DNA of 64,000 bases from Rosettibacter sp037481715 (GTDB taxonomy: Bacteria > Bacteroidota > Ignavibacteria > Ignavibacteriales > Melioribacteraceae): NCBI GenBank assembly GCA_037481715.1, contig JBBFLD010000002.1, positions 186,001 through 250,000 on the forward strand, in the 5' to 3' direction. Numbering within the stretch: position 1 is the stretch's first letter; each line of letters begins with the position of its first letter. The translations under genes and the position numbers were made by a program. Shown here piece by piece: positions 34,542 through 44,465 of this stretch. The notes below the pieces were generated by a model. It did no database searches and was not told the DNA's origin. It saw only the letters and a list, made by a program, of their open reading frames with translations.

Positions 34542-35356
34542 TTTATTAAACCACTTGAATTTGGATTTATAAGCACATTAAAAATATTCTCGTTTTTCGA
34601 TTTAAAAATTTTTGTATGAACATGAAATACATGTTGAATATTTTCTTCTGTAAAAACCAATTGTTTAGGTCCGCTAACAATAATTCTGCCTTCAACTATA
34701 AATGAAATTTCATCAGAATAAATTCCTGCTAGATTCAAATCATGAGAAACTGCAAGAATAGTAAGATTTTGTTCTTCTTTTAATTTATTAAGCAAATCAA
34801 AAATTGAAATCTGATGTTCGATATCAAGATGAGCATTTGGTTCATCAAGTAAAATTATTTTAGGTTTTTGAGCCAATGCTTTTGCGATTATTACTCTTTG
34901 AAGTTCACCACCAGAAATTTCATTAATTCCTTTTTTTTTCAAGTGACTTATTTCAAGAAGGTCAAGAACTTCATTAACAATTCGCCTGTCTTCTTTGGAT
35001 TCAAAACCAAGAAGATTGAGATAGGGAGTTCTTCCCATCATTACAATTTCATAAACAGAGTAAGGGAACAAAGTATTAATTGACTGTGGAACATAAGCTA
35101 CCTGTTTTGCATAATCTTTTCTGGAAATTGTTCTTAGTTCTTTTCCATTTAATCTTATGCTACCTGTGTAATCGTCTATAATTTTCATCAAGATTTTTAA
35201 TAAAGTAGATTTTCCACTTCCATTTGGACCAAGAAGAGTTATAAAATTTCTTTCATTTAATTTCCAATTTTGGATGTTAAGACAAAAGTTGTGATTATTA
35301 GGCGAGTTGTAAGAAAACTTCAGATTGTCAATTTCAATAAGCAAATTAATAACCAA
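34538..35356 (-). CDS. ABC transporter ATP-binding protein (FecE/BtuD type)
   Basis: This ATPase of up to 272 residues has Walker A 'LGPNGSGKST', Q-loop 'VAYVPQSI', signature 'ISGGELQRVIIAKALAQ', Walker B 'IILLDEPNAHLD' and H-loop 'AVSHDLN'. 'YEIVMMGRTPYL' is typical of the iron-siderophore/vitamin B12 branch. No permease or binding-protein gene is adjacent, so its partner must be encoded elsewhere. The annotated start is TTG; an in-frame start a few codons later is possible. Confidence 0.87.
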   Translation of the reverse strand: MVINLLIEIDNLKFSYNSPNNHNFCLNIQNWKLNERNFITLLGPNGSGKSTLLKILMKIIDDYTGSIRLNGKELRTISRKDYAKQVAYVPQSINTLFPYSVYEIVMMGRTPYLNLLGFESKEDRRIVNEVLDLLEISHLKKKGINEISGGELQRVIIAKALAQKPKIILLDEPNAHLDIEHQISIFDLLNKLKEEQNLTILAVSHDLNLAGIYSDEISFIVEGRIIVSGPKQLVFTEENIQHVFHVHTKIFKSKNENIFNVLINPNSSGLIN

Positions 35357-35430
35357 GTTTTAATTATACAGCTTAAAGATAAAAAGTTTACGGGTTTATT
35401 TATAAACTAACTGGAAGAAAATACCAGATA

Positions 35431-35461
35431 AAATAAAGGCGCTCAGAAAGCGCCTTTATTT
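35431..35461 (-). terminator. Rho-independent terminator after tonB
   Basis: A perfect 13-bp stem (AAATAAAGGCGCT with AGCGCCTTTATTT) with a 5-nt loop. It overlaps the tonB stop by one base and can act in both directions. Confidence 0.9.
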
Positions 35462-36123
35462 TATTGAAGCTTAAATACTATAGGAATAGATACCTGAACT
35501 TTAACAGGTTTACCTCGTTGTCTGCCAGGTTTAAATTTTGTTTGCATAACAGCTTGAACAGCTGCTTCATCACAGCCGGCACCAATACCTTTAATTACTT
35601 CAGCTTTAACAACATCGCCGTTTTCATTTACGAAAGCTTTTATAAATACTCTTCCCTGAACTCCTGCACGTTTAGCAATTTCTGGATAAACAATTTTTTG
35701 TTGAATAGCCTCAATACCACCAATTGGTTCAGGTTGTTCTTCTACAGCAACAAAGAATACAGCTTCCTCATCTTCTTCTTTTGTTTCCTGTTTTGGTGGT
35801 GGAGGAGGAGCAGCTGATACTTGAGCATTCACATCTAATTCAGTTTGCCCAATTTCTACATCATTTAGCACATCTTCTGAAGGAGCTTCAATAGGTATTG
35901 GGGGCTTTGGTGGCGGAGGAGGTGCACTTTCCTGTTTAGTATTTACTACATCTTCAACATTTACTAATTCTTGAGCTGCCTCAACTTTTACTTTTTCCTT
36001 TTGAAACTGCGGAAAATATTTAAAGGCAACTATCATTATTGCCAGAGAAATAATCATTGAAGTTTCGAATACTCTCTGGTATTTTCTTCTCAAATCGACT
36101 TTTGGGTTTTTCCTTAAAGCCAC
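35461..36123 (-). CDS. TonB-family energy transducer
   Basis: This 220-residue protein has one N-terminal membrane helix (about 22-40), a proline-rich periplasmic stretch ('APPPPPKPPIPIEAP' and 'AAPPPPPKQ') and a C-terminal TonB domain ('PEIAKRAGVQGRVFIKAFVNENGDV' in parts, 'KFKPGRQRGKPVKVQVSIPIVF'). It transmits inner-membrane energy to TonB-dependent outer-membrane receptors. The start is GTG after a strong AAGGAGG. ExbB/ExbD are not in the window. Confidence 0.92.
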   Translation of the reverse strand: MALRKNPKVDLRRKYQRVFETSMIISLAIMIVAFKYFPQFQKEKVKVEAAQELVNVEDVVNTKQESAPPPPPKPPIPIEAPSEDVLNDVEIGQTELDVNAQVSAAPPPPPKQETKEEDEEAVFFVAVEEQPEPIGGIEAIQQKIVYPEIAKRAGVQGRVFIKAFVNENGDVVKAEVIKGIGAGCDEAAVQAVMQTKFKPGRQRGKPVKVQVSIPIVFKLQ

Positions 36124-36219
36124 TTAAATCCTCCTTTTTCCCCATTTTTGCGAAGGCTAACTTAAGAAATAGGGAAAGAATTGTCAATGAATTCGAAAAA
36201 TTTTACATCATTTTTGGAA

Positions 36220-36660
36220 TTAAGTTTCCTGAATTTCACTTTTATTTTCATTCATTTTAATAAATGAATTGGATAAAAATATTCCTGTAAATCCGCCAAT
36301 TATGTCCGCACTCCAATCATACAAATCACAAAAACGACCGGGTACAAAAATCTGATGAAGTTCATCTATTGTTGCATAAAGTATCAATAAAATTATTGTA
36401 AACATTAAATAATTTTTTGAAATCTTGTTTGACTTTTTTTGAAAATGCAAACTCAAAGTAAGAAGGAAAGATAAAATTAAATATGCAATTAAATGTTCAA
36501 TTTTATCTTGAGATGAAAATATTTGTGGTACCGCATCAAGAGGAATTGTTGTAAGATAAAATAAAAAAATCCAGTAAATGCATAACGGTAAATACACATA
36601 TAAGTTTGGATTTTTTTGTAAGATTTTATACAAACGAGTTGATAATAAATTTAATCGCAT
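36220..36660 (-). CDS. VanZ-like membrane protein
   Basis: This 146-residue protein has four hydrophobic segments and the VanZ-family features 'DKIEHLIAYLILSFLL' (near 51) and 'DELHQIFVPGRFCDLYDWSADIIGG' (near 102; in parts). VanZ homologues affect glycopeptide sensitivity in a few organisms, but the biochemical role is unknown. The frame overlaps the NAD(P)HX repair gene by 35 bp. Confidence 0.85.
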   Translation of the reverse strand: MRLNLLSTRLYKILQKNPNLYVYLPLCIYWIFLFYLTTIPLDAVPQIFSSQDKIEHLIAYLILSFLLTLSLHFQKKSNKISKNYLMFTIILLILYATIDELHQIFVPGRFCDLYDWSADIIGGFTGIFLSNSFIKMNENKSEIQET

Positions 36661-38191
36661 AAGGAATTTTTTCCATTAAATCATTTGAAGTGTATCCGAA
36701 TTCACTTTTTTCATTTACTAATAAATCTGCTGCAAGACTGTGAATATAAACTGCACTAATCAGGCTTTCTTCAATATCTTCTGATTGAGCTTGAAAAGAA
36801 GCAATAATTCCAGTTAAAACATCACCTGAGCCAAATTTTGCAAGTCCAGGATTTCCTGCTGAATTTATAAATGCTTCTCCTTGCGAATTAAAAATTATTG
36901 TTGGAGCTCCTTTCAAAACAAGATAACAGTTATTCTCTTTAGCAAAATTTTTCCCAATTGTTAAGATATTATTTTCTAATTCCTTGATTTCAATTCCAAT
37001 TAAATCTGCAAATTCTTTATGATGAGGGGTTAAGATTTTACCTTTTAGATTTACTTTTTTGTATTCTTCATTTTGTAATGCAAAGATTGCATCTGCATCA
37101 ATAACAAACTTTTTTGACTTATAGGAACGCAAAATTTCTCTAACTGCAATTTGTGTTTCTTCTTCTCTTCCAAGTCCAGGACCAATTGCAATCACATCAG
37201 CCCATTCAATTTTTTCAGATATTTCTTTTAAGTTATTTGTTGATAAAAATCCTTTACTACTATCATCATAAGAAAATACTATTGCCGGTTCAATTTTTTG
37301 TTGAGCTAAAATTTTAATCGAATTTGGAAAAGCAAGAAAACATGCACCCGCACCAGATTTCATTATTGTATTTGTTGCGAAAAAGGAAGCTCCCGGCAAT
37401 TTTGATGAACCTGCTATTACAAAAACTTTTCCAGCTGAATATTTATGAATATTCAAATCTTTAACAGGCAAACCCGCAAAAGCATCCTCAGGTTCAATCA
37501 AATAATCATCAACATGTAATTTCTTGTAGTATTCTTCTCCAATTCCAATTGAACCTTTTACTATTTCGCCACAATGAGTATATCCTTTATTGTAGAATAA
37601 ACCAGTTTTAAATTCAGAAAGTGTAATTGTTAAATCAGCATTAAAAATTACTTCTCCAGATGCTGATTCTAAATCCAACCCAGTTGGCAAATCAACAGCA
37701 ACGCGATATGCATCAAGCTTATTGACATATTCTACTATTTCTTTGTATGGTTCTGATAAAACTCCTCTGCTTCCAGTACCGAGCATAGCATCAATTATTA
37801 TTTCACAATTATCAAGCAAAGATAAATCTTTAATACTTTGATAAACGATTAATTTTGATTCAGGATATTCATTAAATAGATTTTTTATGATTCTAAAATT
37901 AATCAGCGCATCTCCTTTTAATTCTTCTTCCGCTCCAAGTGAAATCACAATAACTTTAAATCCATTATTCACCAAGTGTCGTGCAACAGCAAAACCATCA
38001 CCACCATTATTTCCTTTTCCACAAATTAATCCAACAGTTTTACTTTTTATAAAATCATTTGCATACTCGATTAAAGCTGAGTAAATGCTTCTTGCCGCAT
38101 TCTCCATCAACACAATACTTGGGATACCAAGAGTATTTATTGCATAACTATCTGCATCACGAACTTGTTGCGTTGTATACAAAGGAATCAT
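36626..38191 (-). CDS. nnr: Bifunctional NAD(P)H-hydrate epimerase/dehydratase
   Basis: The 521 residues combine an N-terminal YjeF epimerase domain ('QVRDADSYAINTLGIPSIVLMENAA', 'GLICGKGNNGGDGFAVARHL', in parts) with a C-terminal carbohydrate-kinase-like dehydratase domain ('ILTPHHKEFADLIG', 'AGNPGLAKFGSGDVLTG', in parts). The protein repairs hydrated NADH and NADPH. Length and motif order fit the fused bacterial form. Confidence 0.94.
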   Translation of the reverse strand: MIPLYTTQQVRDADSYAINTLGIPSIVLMENAARSIYSALIEYANDFIKSKTVGLICGKGNNGGDGFAVARHLVNNGFKVIVISLGAEEELKGDALINFRIIKNLFNEYPESKLIVYQSIKDLSLLDNCEIIIDAMLGTGSRGVLSEPYKEIVEYVNKLDAYRVAVDLPTGLDLESASGEVIFNADLTITLSEFKTGLFYNKGYTHCGEIVKGSIGIGEEYYKKLHVDDYLIEPEDAFAGLPVKDLNIHKYSAGKVFVIAGSSKLPGASFFATNTIMKSGAGACFLAFPNSIKILAQQKIEPAIVFSYDDSSKGFLSTNNLKEISEKIEWADVIAIGPGLGREEETQIAVREILRSYKSKKFVIDADAIFALQNEEYKKVNLKGKILTPHHKEFADLIGIEIKELENNILTIGKNFAKENNCYLVLKGAPTIIFNSQGEAFINSAGNPGLAKFGSGDVLTGIIASFQAQSEDIEESLISAVYIHSLAADLLVNEKSEFGYTSNDLMEKIPYAIKFIINSFV

Positions 38192-38680
38192 AGTTAAATT
38201 GATTTTTATTTTAAATTATTTTTTTCACTTATCATTTAAAAAACTATTCAGATACCAATAAGAAAAATCTACAATTCAGCTTTATTAATATTTTAGATTC
38301 TTTGCTTCGCTAAGCATTAAATAAATCTTTTAGACAATATTTTTAAGATCCTTCTTTCACTTTAAGCAAAGTAACTGTATTATCTAAAACTATACAGAAT
38401 AAATTTCCAAAAATTATGTCCATCCGTGTGCTATAACTATATAAGCTGTTAAGTTCGTAAAGAAACTTTATCTACATAAATTTTGAAAATTTTCTTTCCG
38501 ATAAGATTGCAATTTGTAAATAAAATTTTAGTGAAATAATTCAACTTCTTTTGGTTAACACAGATTGATATTTTTCATCGTTATGAAACTATATTATTAT
38601 ATCAATAAAAGAAAAATTATTTTAGCAAGTTTATTCAACTTACTAATCAAAATTAACAAAAATAATTTCCCATCATCAAA
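38192..38680. other. Non-coding stretch upstream of the NAD(P)HX repair gene and after nuoN
   Basis: 489 bp of AT-rich sequence without a convincing frame, RNA or repeat. It should hold the end of the nuo transcript and the promoter of the repair gene. I see nothing else. Confidence 0.5.
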
Positions 38681-40114
38681 TTACAACTTGATTACTGATG
38701 TAATAATATTCATCAGTAAATCGGGCATAATTCCAAATATCAGGACTAATGCACTGCTAATAATTACAGAAGTTAAAGCGAATGGTGATATTTCTATCTG
38801 GAAGTTTTGAATAGGTTCTTTGAAATACATATAAACAACAACACGCAAATAAAAATATACACTAATTACACTTGATAGAACTCCAATTATTGCAAGCCAT
38901 GTCAATCCACTTTCTATTGCTCCAACAAAAACATAATACTTTCCAAAAAATCCTGCTAAAGGCGGAATACCTGCAAGTGCAAACATAAACAGAGACATTA
39001 ATGCAGCAAGGACAGGACTTTTTGAATTCAAGCCAGAGAATGAATCAATATCTATTCGAGAATCATTTTCTCCTTCTACAATTGAAATCACGCTAAAAGC
39101 ACCAATGTTGATAAATGTATATGCAGCAAGGTAAAAAATAATTCCAGCAATGCTATCGATATTTCCCGCAGCTAAACCAATTGACATATATCCAGCGTGC
39201 GCAATTGAAGAATAAGCGAGCATCCTTTTTAAATTATTTTGAGAAATTGCAACTATACTTCCAAGCAGCATAGAAAGTGTTGATATAACTGCAAAATAAT
39301 TTCTAAAATTGTTTGGAGCTTTTAATGTAAAGACAGCAGTCAATGCTATAATTAACACACTAAATGCTGCTGTTTTTCCTGTAGTCGACATTAAACCAGT
39401 AACAGTAGTTGCAGAACCCTGATAAACATCTGGAACCCACATGTGAAATGGAACGGCTGCAATTTTAAAACTGAATCCAATAAGAAATAAAATAAAACCT
39501 GTAACAAAAATTATATTGGTTAACAGATTAGAAAAATTTGTAATTAAAAATGAAATATTGGTAGAACCTGCAGCTCCGTAAATTAATGCTATTCCATAAA
39601 CAATAAATCCAGTTGCAAATGCACCAAGCAGAAAATATTTCATTGAAGCTTCGTTTGCAGTTAATTTTTTTCTGTTAATTCCTGCAAGTATATAAAAACA
39701 GATGGACATTAATTCTAACCCAAGGAAAATCATAATTAAATCATTCGAGCCAGCCATTATCATCATGCCCAATACAGAAGATTGAATCAAAATGTAATAC
39801 TCACCATAATATGTTCCATATTTTTTTATGTACTCAATCGAGCTAATAGTTATTAGCATTGCACCAAGATTAAAAATAAAATTAAATATTGCAGATTTTC
39901 CGCCAACTTCCATCATTCCATTAAACAAAACTGCTTGATTATTAATATTCAATAATGAATACAGAGCAACAATAAAGAATGAAATTATAGAAAGCCATGG
40001 AAGAATTTCTTCGCTCTTTTTTGTTGATATTTCAATTACTATAGAAAATAATATTGCAGCGCCAAGAAATATAAAAGGCATAATCATTATGTATTCTGAT
40101 GTATTTGCTGGCAT
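38681..40114 (-). CDS. nuoN: NADH-quinone oxidoreductase subunit N
   Basis: This 477-residue integral membrane protein has about 14 helices, with proton-channel signatures 'MELGSICFYILAG'-like 'LELMSICFYILAGINR' and 'FHMWVPDVYQGSATTVTGLMSTTGKTAA' (in parts). It is one of three antiporter-like subunits of complex I. It is the last gene of the nuoJKLMN run, 14 bp from nuoM. Confidence 0.94.
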   Translation of the reverse strand: MPANTSEYIMIMPFIFLGAAILFSIVIEISTKKSEEILPWLSIISFFIVALYSLLNINNQAVLFNGMMEVGGKSAIFNFIFNLGAMLITISSIEYIKKYGTYYGEYYILIQSSVLGMMIMAGSNDLIMIFLGLELMSICFYILAGINRKKLTANEASMKYFLLGAFATGFIVYGIALIYGAAGSTNISFLITNFSNLLTNIIFVTGFILFLIGFSFKIAAVPFHMWVPDVYQGSATTVTGLMSTTGKTAAFSVLIIALTAVFTLKAPNNFRNYFAVISTLSMLLGSIVAISQNNLKRMLAYSSIAHAGYMSIGLAAGNIDSIAGIIFYLAAYTFINIGAFSVISIVEGENDSRIDIDSFSGLNSKSPVLAALMSLFMFALAGIPPLAGFFGKYYVFVGAIESGLTWLAIIGVLSSVISVYFYLRVVVYMYFKEPIQNFQIEISPFALTSVIISSALVLIFGIMPDLLMNIITSVIKL

Positions 40115-40128
40115 AGTAACTCAATTAA

Positions 40129-41655
40129 TTATTTCAAAAAATCAAATGTATGGATGCTTATATTTTGTAAAATTGTTTGAACTGATACTTCAGTTAATTT
40201 CAAAAATGTTGAAGGATAAATTCCTATCCAGACAATAAATAAAATAATAGGCAGAAGAACCAATAACTCTCGTTTATTCATATCTGTTAATTCTTGGAAC
40301 AAATTGGTATTCTTCACTTCCCCAAAAACCACACGTTGATACATCCACAATAAATAAACTGCTGCAAAGATTACTCCACTTGCAGCAAAAATTGTATACC
40401 ACCAGCTGTTTAAAACCTGAGATTTAAATGAACCTAATAAAATTAAAAATTCACCGACAAAACCATTTAATCCTGGTAAACCAATTGATGATAAAGACAC
40501 AATCATCAATAATGTAGAATATACAGGGACAATTTTTGCGATACCGCCATAATATTCAATTTCGCGATGATGTGTCCTTTCATAAATTACACCAACCAAA
40601 AGGAAGAGAGCTCCAGTTGATAAACCATGATTTATCATTTGAATAACTGCTCCTTGCATTGATTCAACTGTCATTGCAAAAATTCCAAGCACAACAAAAC
40701 CAAGATGGGAAACAGATGAATAAGCAACAAGTTTTTTCATATCAGGTTGAACCATTGAAACAAGAGCACCATAAATAATTCCAATTACTGCGAGAATAGA
40801 AATAAAAGATGCATAATGAACAGCAGCTTGTGGAAACAATGGCAAACAAAATCGAACTAAACCGTATGTTCCCATCTTAAGCAAAACCCCAGCTAAAATT
40901 ACTGAGCCTGCAGTTGGAGCCTCAACATGTGCATCGGGCAGCCATGTATGAAGTGGAAATATTGGAACTTTAATTGCGAAACTTAAGAAGAATGCAAGGA
41001 ACATCCAGTTCTGAATACTTCGTGCAATTGTTGGACCAACTTTATATAAATCAATTAGATTTGTTGTAAACATTCCTGTTTGATTTGAAGCATAAACTGC
41101 AAGCCATATAATTGCAACAAGCATCAATAAACTTCCGAACATTGTGTAAAGGAAAAATTTAATTGATGCATAAATTCTTCTTTCTCCTCCCCAGATTCCA
41201 ATTATAAAATACATTGGAATTAACATTGCTTCCCAGAAAATATAAAACAGAAAAATATCCAAAGACATAAATACACCAAGCATTCCAGCTTCAAGAAGAA
41301 GCATGGAGAAAGTGAACATTTTAACATTCTTATCTATTGCTTTCCATGTTGAAAGAAGTGTTAAAGGAGTTATAAATGTTGTAAGCAAAATTAATATCAA
41401 CGATATTCCATCAACACCTACATGATAACTGATATTCAAACTTTTTATCCATAAGACCTTATGAATCAGCTGAAACTGTGGGTCTTGAGGATTAAATTGT
41501 TTATATGCAATTAATGAAATAATAAATGCAATTAAAGAAATCAGAAATCCAAACCATCGAATTACACTTTTTTGTTCTTCATCAAAAAAAAGAACAAGTA
41601 TGCTTCCAACTATCGGAATTATAAGTAAGTATGTTAGAATTAGATTTTCCTGCAT
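40129..41655 (-). CDS. nuoM: NADH-quinone oxidoreductase subunit M
   Basis: This 508-residue antiporter-like subunit has 'FYIFWEAMLIPMYFIIGIWGG' and 'PLHTWLPDAHVEAPTAGSVILAGVLLKMGTYGL' (in parts), with the conserved Glu and Lys of the proton pathway. It forms part of the membrane arm of complex I. Confidence 0.95.
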   Translation of the reverse strand: MQENLILTYLLIIPIVGSILVLFFDEEQKSVIRWFGFLISLIAFIISLIAYKQFNPQDPQFQLIHKVLWIKSLNISYHVGVDGISLILILLTTFITPLTLLSTWKAIDKNVKMFTFSMLLLEAGMLGVFMSLDIFLFYIFWEAMLIPMYFIIGIWGGERRIYASIKFFLYTMFGSLLMLVAIIWLAVYASNQTGMFTTNLIDLYKVGPTIARSIQNWMFLAFFLSFAIKVPIFPLHTWLPDAHVEAPTAGSVILAGVLLKMGTYGLVRFCLPLFPQAAVHYASFISILAVIGIIYGALVSMVQPDMKKLVAYSSVSHLGFVVLGIFAMTVESMQGAVIQMINHGLSTGALFLLVGVIYERTHHREIEYYGGIAKIVPVYSTLLMIVSLSSIGLPGLNGFVGEFLILLGSFKSQVLNSWWYTIFAASGVIFAAVYLLWMYQRVVFGEVKNTNLFQELTDMNKRELLVLLPIILFIVWIGIYPSTFLKLTEVSVQTILQNISIHTFDFLK

Positions 41656-41674
41656 ATTTTCAATAAATACCTTT

Positions 41675-43615
41675 TTATAAACTTAGTATTATCCATAAAA
41701 GAACTGCAGCTATTCCAGCAACAATTACAATTGCATAGAACTGTGCAATTCCAGTTTGAATTTTTCTTATATATTCAGAAATAACTGCAATAATTTTTGC
41801 AGCTCCATTTACGATTCCATCTATGATAAATGAATCAGTAAATTTCCACAAAACTTTTTCAGAGCCAATCTTAATCGGATTAACTACAGCTGCATCATAA
41901 ATTTCATCTACATAATATTTATTCAATAAGAGATTATAAAATTTTCTAAATCTGTTAGAAATATTTTCTGTGATATTTTTATTTTTTGTATAAATATAGA
42001 GAGCAAAGTAAATAGCACTCAAAGCAAGTATAATAGAAATTGCCATCAATAAAATTTCCTGGGTATGAGTATGAAATCCATAATGCATAATTTTTTGTTC
42101 AGCTGGTTCATAAATTGGGGCAAGCCATTTTTCGAACAGATTTCCATTTTCTCCAGAAAAAACTTCGGGGATTCCAACATAACCACCAATAACAGATAGA
42201 ACAGCAAGAATAATTAATGGAATTGTCATTACAGATGGTGATTCATGAGGATGAATTTTATGATGGTCAAATCTTTCTTCGCCTAAGAATGTAAGTGAGA
42301 AAAGTCTAAATATATAAAATGCAGTTAACATTGCTGTTAAAGCACCAATAAGCCAGAAAACAAATCCTCCGTTTGCATAGGCATACCACAAAATTTCATC
42401 TTTGCTAAAAAATCCTGATAATCCTGGGAATCCAGAAATTGCAAGAGCAGCAATTAAAAATGTTGCATAAGTTTTTGGCATATATTTTTTTAAGCCGCCG
42501 TAATGTTGAATATTTTGTTCTTCATGCATACCATGAATTACAGAACCTGCTCCAAGAAACAACAAAGCTTTGAAGAATGCATGTGTCATAACATGAAAAA
42601 TAGAAGCACTAAAAGCTCCAACACCTGCAGCTAAAAACATGTAACCAAGTTGGCTGATAGTTGAATAAGCAAGAACTTTTTTGATATCATTTTGAACTAA
42701 CCCAATTGATGCTGCAAACAATGCAGTTAGTAATCCGATTACTGCAACAAGCATCATAATTGCTGGAGCAGATGCAAATAATATTGATGCTCTTGAAACC
42801 ATGTAAACACCAGCGGTAACCATAGTAGCAGCATGAATTAATGCTGAAACTGGAGTTGGTCCAGCCATTGCATCTGGCAGCCAGACATATAATGGAATTT
42901 GTGCAGATTTGCCTGTTGCCCCAATAAACAAAAACAGAGCAATTAAACTAAAAGTAGTTTCATTTATTGATAATGATTGTGCTTTGGAAAATACTTCATG
43001 GAAATTAAGAGAATCAAAAGTGTAATAAATCAAAAACATACCGAGCAGAAATCCAAAGTCGCCAATTCTATTTACAATAAAAGCTTTTTTTGCTGCATCG
43101 GCAGTTGTGCTCTTTTCAAATTTTTTATCGTACCAGAATCCAATTAATAAGTAAGAACATAAACCAACACCTTCCCAGCCAAGAAAGAGAACAACAAAAT
43201 TATCACCAAGAACTAAATTCATCATTGCGAAGATGAAAAGATTGAGATAAGCAAAAAATCTCCAGTAACCTTTATCGCCATGCATGTAGCCAATCGAATA
43301 AACGTGAATTAAAAATCCTACACCTGTAACAATCAAAGACATTGTTAATGAAAGCTGGTCAACGAGATATGCAAATTTTATATTCAATCCATTTGCTGAA
43401 AGCCAGGTGAATAATTCTACAGTATTTGCTCGTTGGTCAACAGGCAATGACAATGTTTGAAGAAATGCACCTAAAGAAACTAAGAAAGCAATTCCAACTG
43501 TAGAGCTTCCAATTATTCCAATTATAATTTCATTTTTGATTTTTCTTCCAAAAAGTCCATTAATTAAAAATCCAATTAATGGAAGAATTACTGCCAGATA
43601 GATGTAATTAATCAT
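41675..43615 (-). CDS. nuoL: NADH-quinone oxidoreductase subunit L
   Basis: A protein of about 646 residues with the large antiporter-like core ('GWEGVGLCSYLLIGFWY', 'PLYVWLPDAMAGPTPVSALIHAATMVTAGVY', in parts) and the C-terminal long lateral helix and final membrane helix specific to NuoL. I use the ATG at 43615, two codons after a TTG that follows the nuoK stop. Confidence 0.95.
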   Translation of the reverse strand: MINYIYLAVILPLIGFLINGLFGRKIKNEIIIGIIGSSTVGIAFLVSLGAFLQTLSLPVDQRANTVELFTWLSANGLNIKFAYLVDQLSLTMSLIVTGVGFLIHVYSIGYMHGDKGYWRFFAYLNLFIFAMMNLVLGDNFVVLFLGWEGVGLCSYLLIGFWYDKKFEKSTTADAAKKAFIVNRIGDFGFLLGMFLIYYTFDSLNFHEVFSKAQSLSINETTFSLIALFLFIGATGKSAQIPLYVWLPDAMAGPTPVSALIHAATMVTAGVYMVSRASILFASAPAIMMLVAVIGLLTALFAASIGLVQNDIKKVLAYSTISQLGYMFLAAGVGAFSASIFHVMTHAFFKALLFLGAGSVIHGMHEEQNIQHYGGLKKYMPKTYATFLIAALAISGFPGLSGFFSKDEILWYAYANGGFVFWLIGALTAMLTAFYIFRLFSLTFLGEERFDHHKIHPHESPSVMTIPLIILAVLSVIGGYVGIPEVFSGENGNLFEKWLAPIYEPAEQKIMHYGFHTHTQEILLMAISIILALSAIYFALYIYTKNKNITENISNRFRKFYNLLLNKYYVDEIYDAAVVNPIKIGSEKVLWKFTDSFIIDGIVNGAAKIIAVISEYIRKIQTGIAQFYAIVIVAGIAAVLLWIILSL

Positions 43616-43621
43616 CAGCAA

Positions 43622-43930
43622 TTACCATTTAAAGATATTTATTTCGTCAATATTAACAGTCATTTTATTTCTAAAAATAGCAATAATAATTGCAAGTCCA
43701 ACTGCCGCTTCGGCAGCTGCAACAGTCATAACAAAAAATACAAAAACTTGTCCTGCAGGATTCCCAAGATAAGATGAAAAAGTAACCAAAGCCAAATTAG
43801 CTGAGTTGAGCATCAGTTCAATACACATAAAAACAACAATTGCATTTCTTCTAATTAATACACCAATAACACCAACAATAAACATAAATGCACTTAAGAT
43901 TAAATAATATTCAATTGGAATTGAAGACAT
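43622..43930 (-). CDS. nuoK: NADH-quinone oxidoreductase subunit K
   Basis: The 102 residues form three helices with 'NAIVVFMCIELMLNSANLALV' (conserved Glu) and 'VFVFFVMTVAAAEAAVGLAI' (second Glu). Normal family length, between nuoJ and nuoL. Confidence 0.95.
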   Translation of the reverse strand: MSSIPIEYYLILSAFMFIVGVIGVLIRRNAIVVFMCIELMLNSANLALVTFSSYLGNPAGQVFVFFVMTVAAAEAAVGLAIIIAIFRNKMTVNIDEINIFKW

Positions 43931-43949
43931 ACTAATTCCACAATTTTAG

Positions 43950-44465
43950 TTATTCAAATTTTTTCTTAGCAAGAATAATTGCTCCGATAGTTGCAGCAAG
44001 CAATAAAAATCCTGCTGCTTCAAAAGGAATAAAGTAATTCGTATACAATTCTTTTCCAATATTTTGAATTGTTCCAACTTTTACGCTCAATTCTTCACTT
44101 GGTGTCAATTTTCTTGAAGGCTTTCCATAAGAAATCAAATATGCCACTTGAAAGAATACAAAGACTCCAATTGCAATTGCAAAGTATTTTAACGATTTAT
44201 TATTGCTTAATATAGAAGGTTCATTGTCGGTTCTTAACAACATAATTACAAATAAGAAAAGAACCATGATTGCACCTGCGTAAACTATAATTTGAACAAC
44301 AGCAATAAATTGTGCATTTAATAATAAATAAAGTCCTGCAAGAGCAAAGAAATTTAAAATCAAAAACAAAGCACTAATTACTGCATTTCTTCTTGTTATC
44401 ATCATAACAGAAGAAACCGCAGCTATCAAAGAAAGAATTGTAAAAAGTAAAATTTCCAGGTTCAT
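43950..44465 (-). CDS. nuoJ: NADH-quinone oxidoreductase subunit J
   Basis: This 171-residue protein has five helices and the family-typical 'VQIIVYAGAIMVLFLFVIMLL'. Its ATG directly abuts the asnS stop. The usual upstream partners nuoH and nuoI are absent; asnS takes their place. Confidence 0.93.
   Translation of the reverse strand: MNLEILLFTILSLIAAVSSVMMITRRNAVISALFLILNFFALAGLYLLLNAQFIAVVQIIVYAGAIMVLFLFVIMLLRTDNEPSILSNNKSLKYFAIAIGVFVFFQVAYLISYGKPSRKLTPSEELSVKVGTIQNIGKELYTNYFIPFEAAGFLLLAATIGAIILAKKKFE

Noticed and set aside
35464..35817. A 117-codon plus-strand frame opposite tonB
   Set aside because: The Phe/Ser/Asn-rich protein is the mirror of the tonB codons and starts inside the terminator.
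38565..38810. An 81-codon plus-strand frame overlapping the nuoN end
   Set aside because: Half of it is antisense to nuoN and the other half is low-complexity AT-rich sequence, with no ribosome site.
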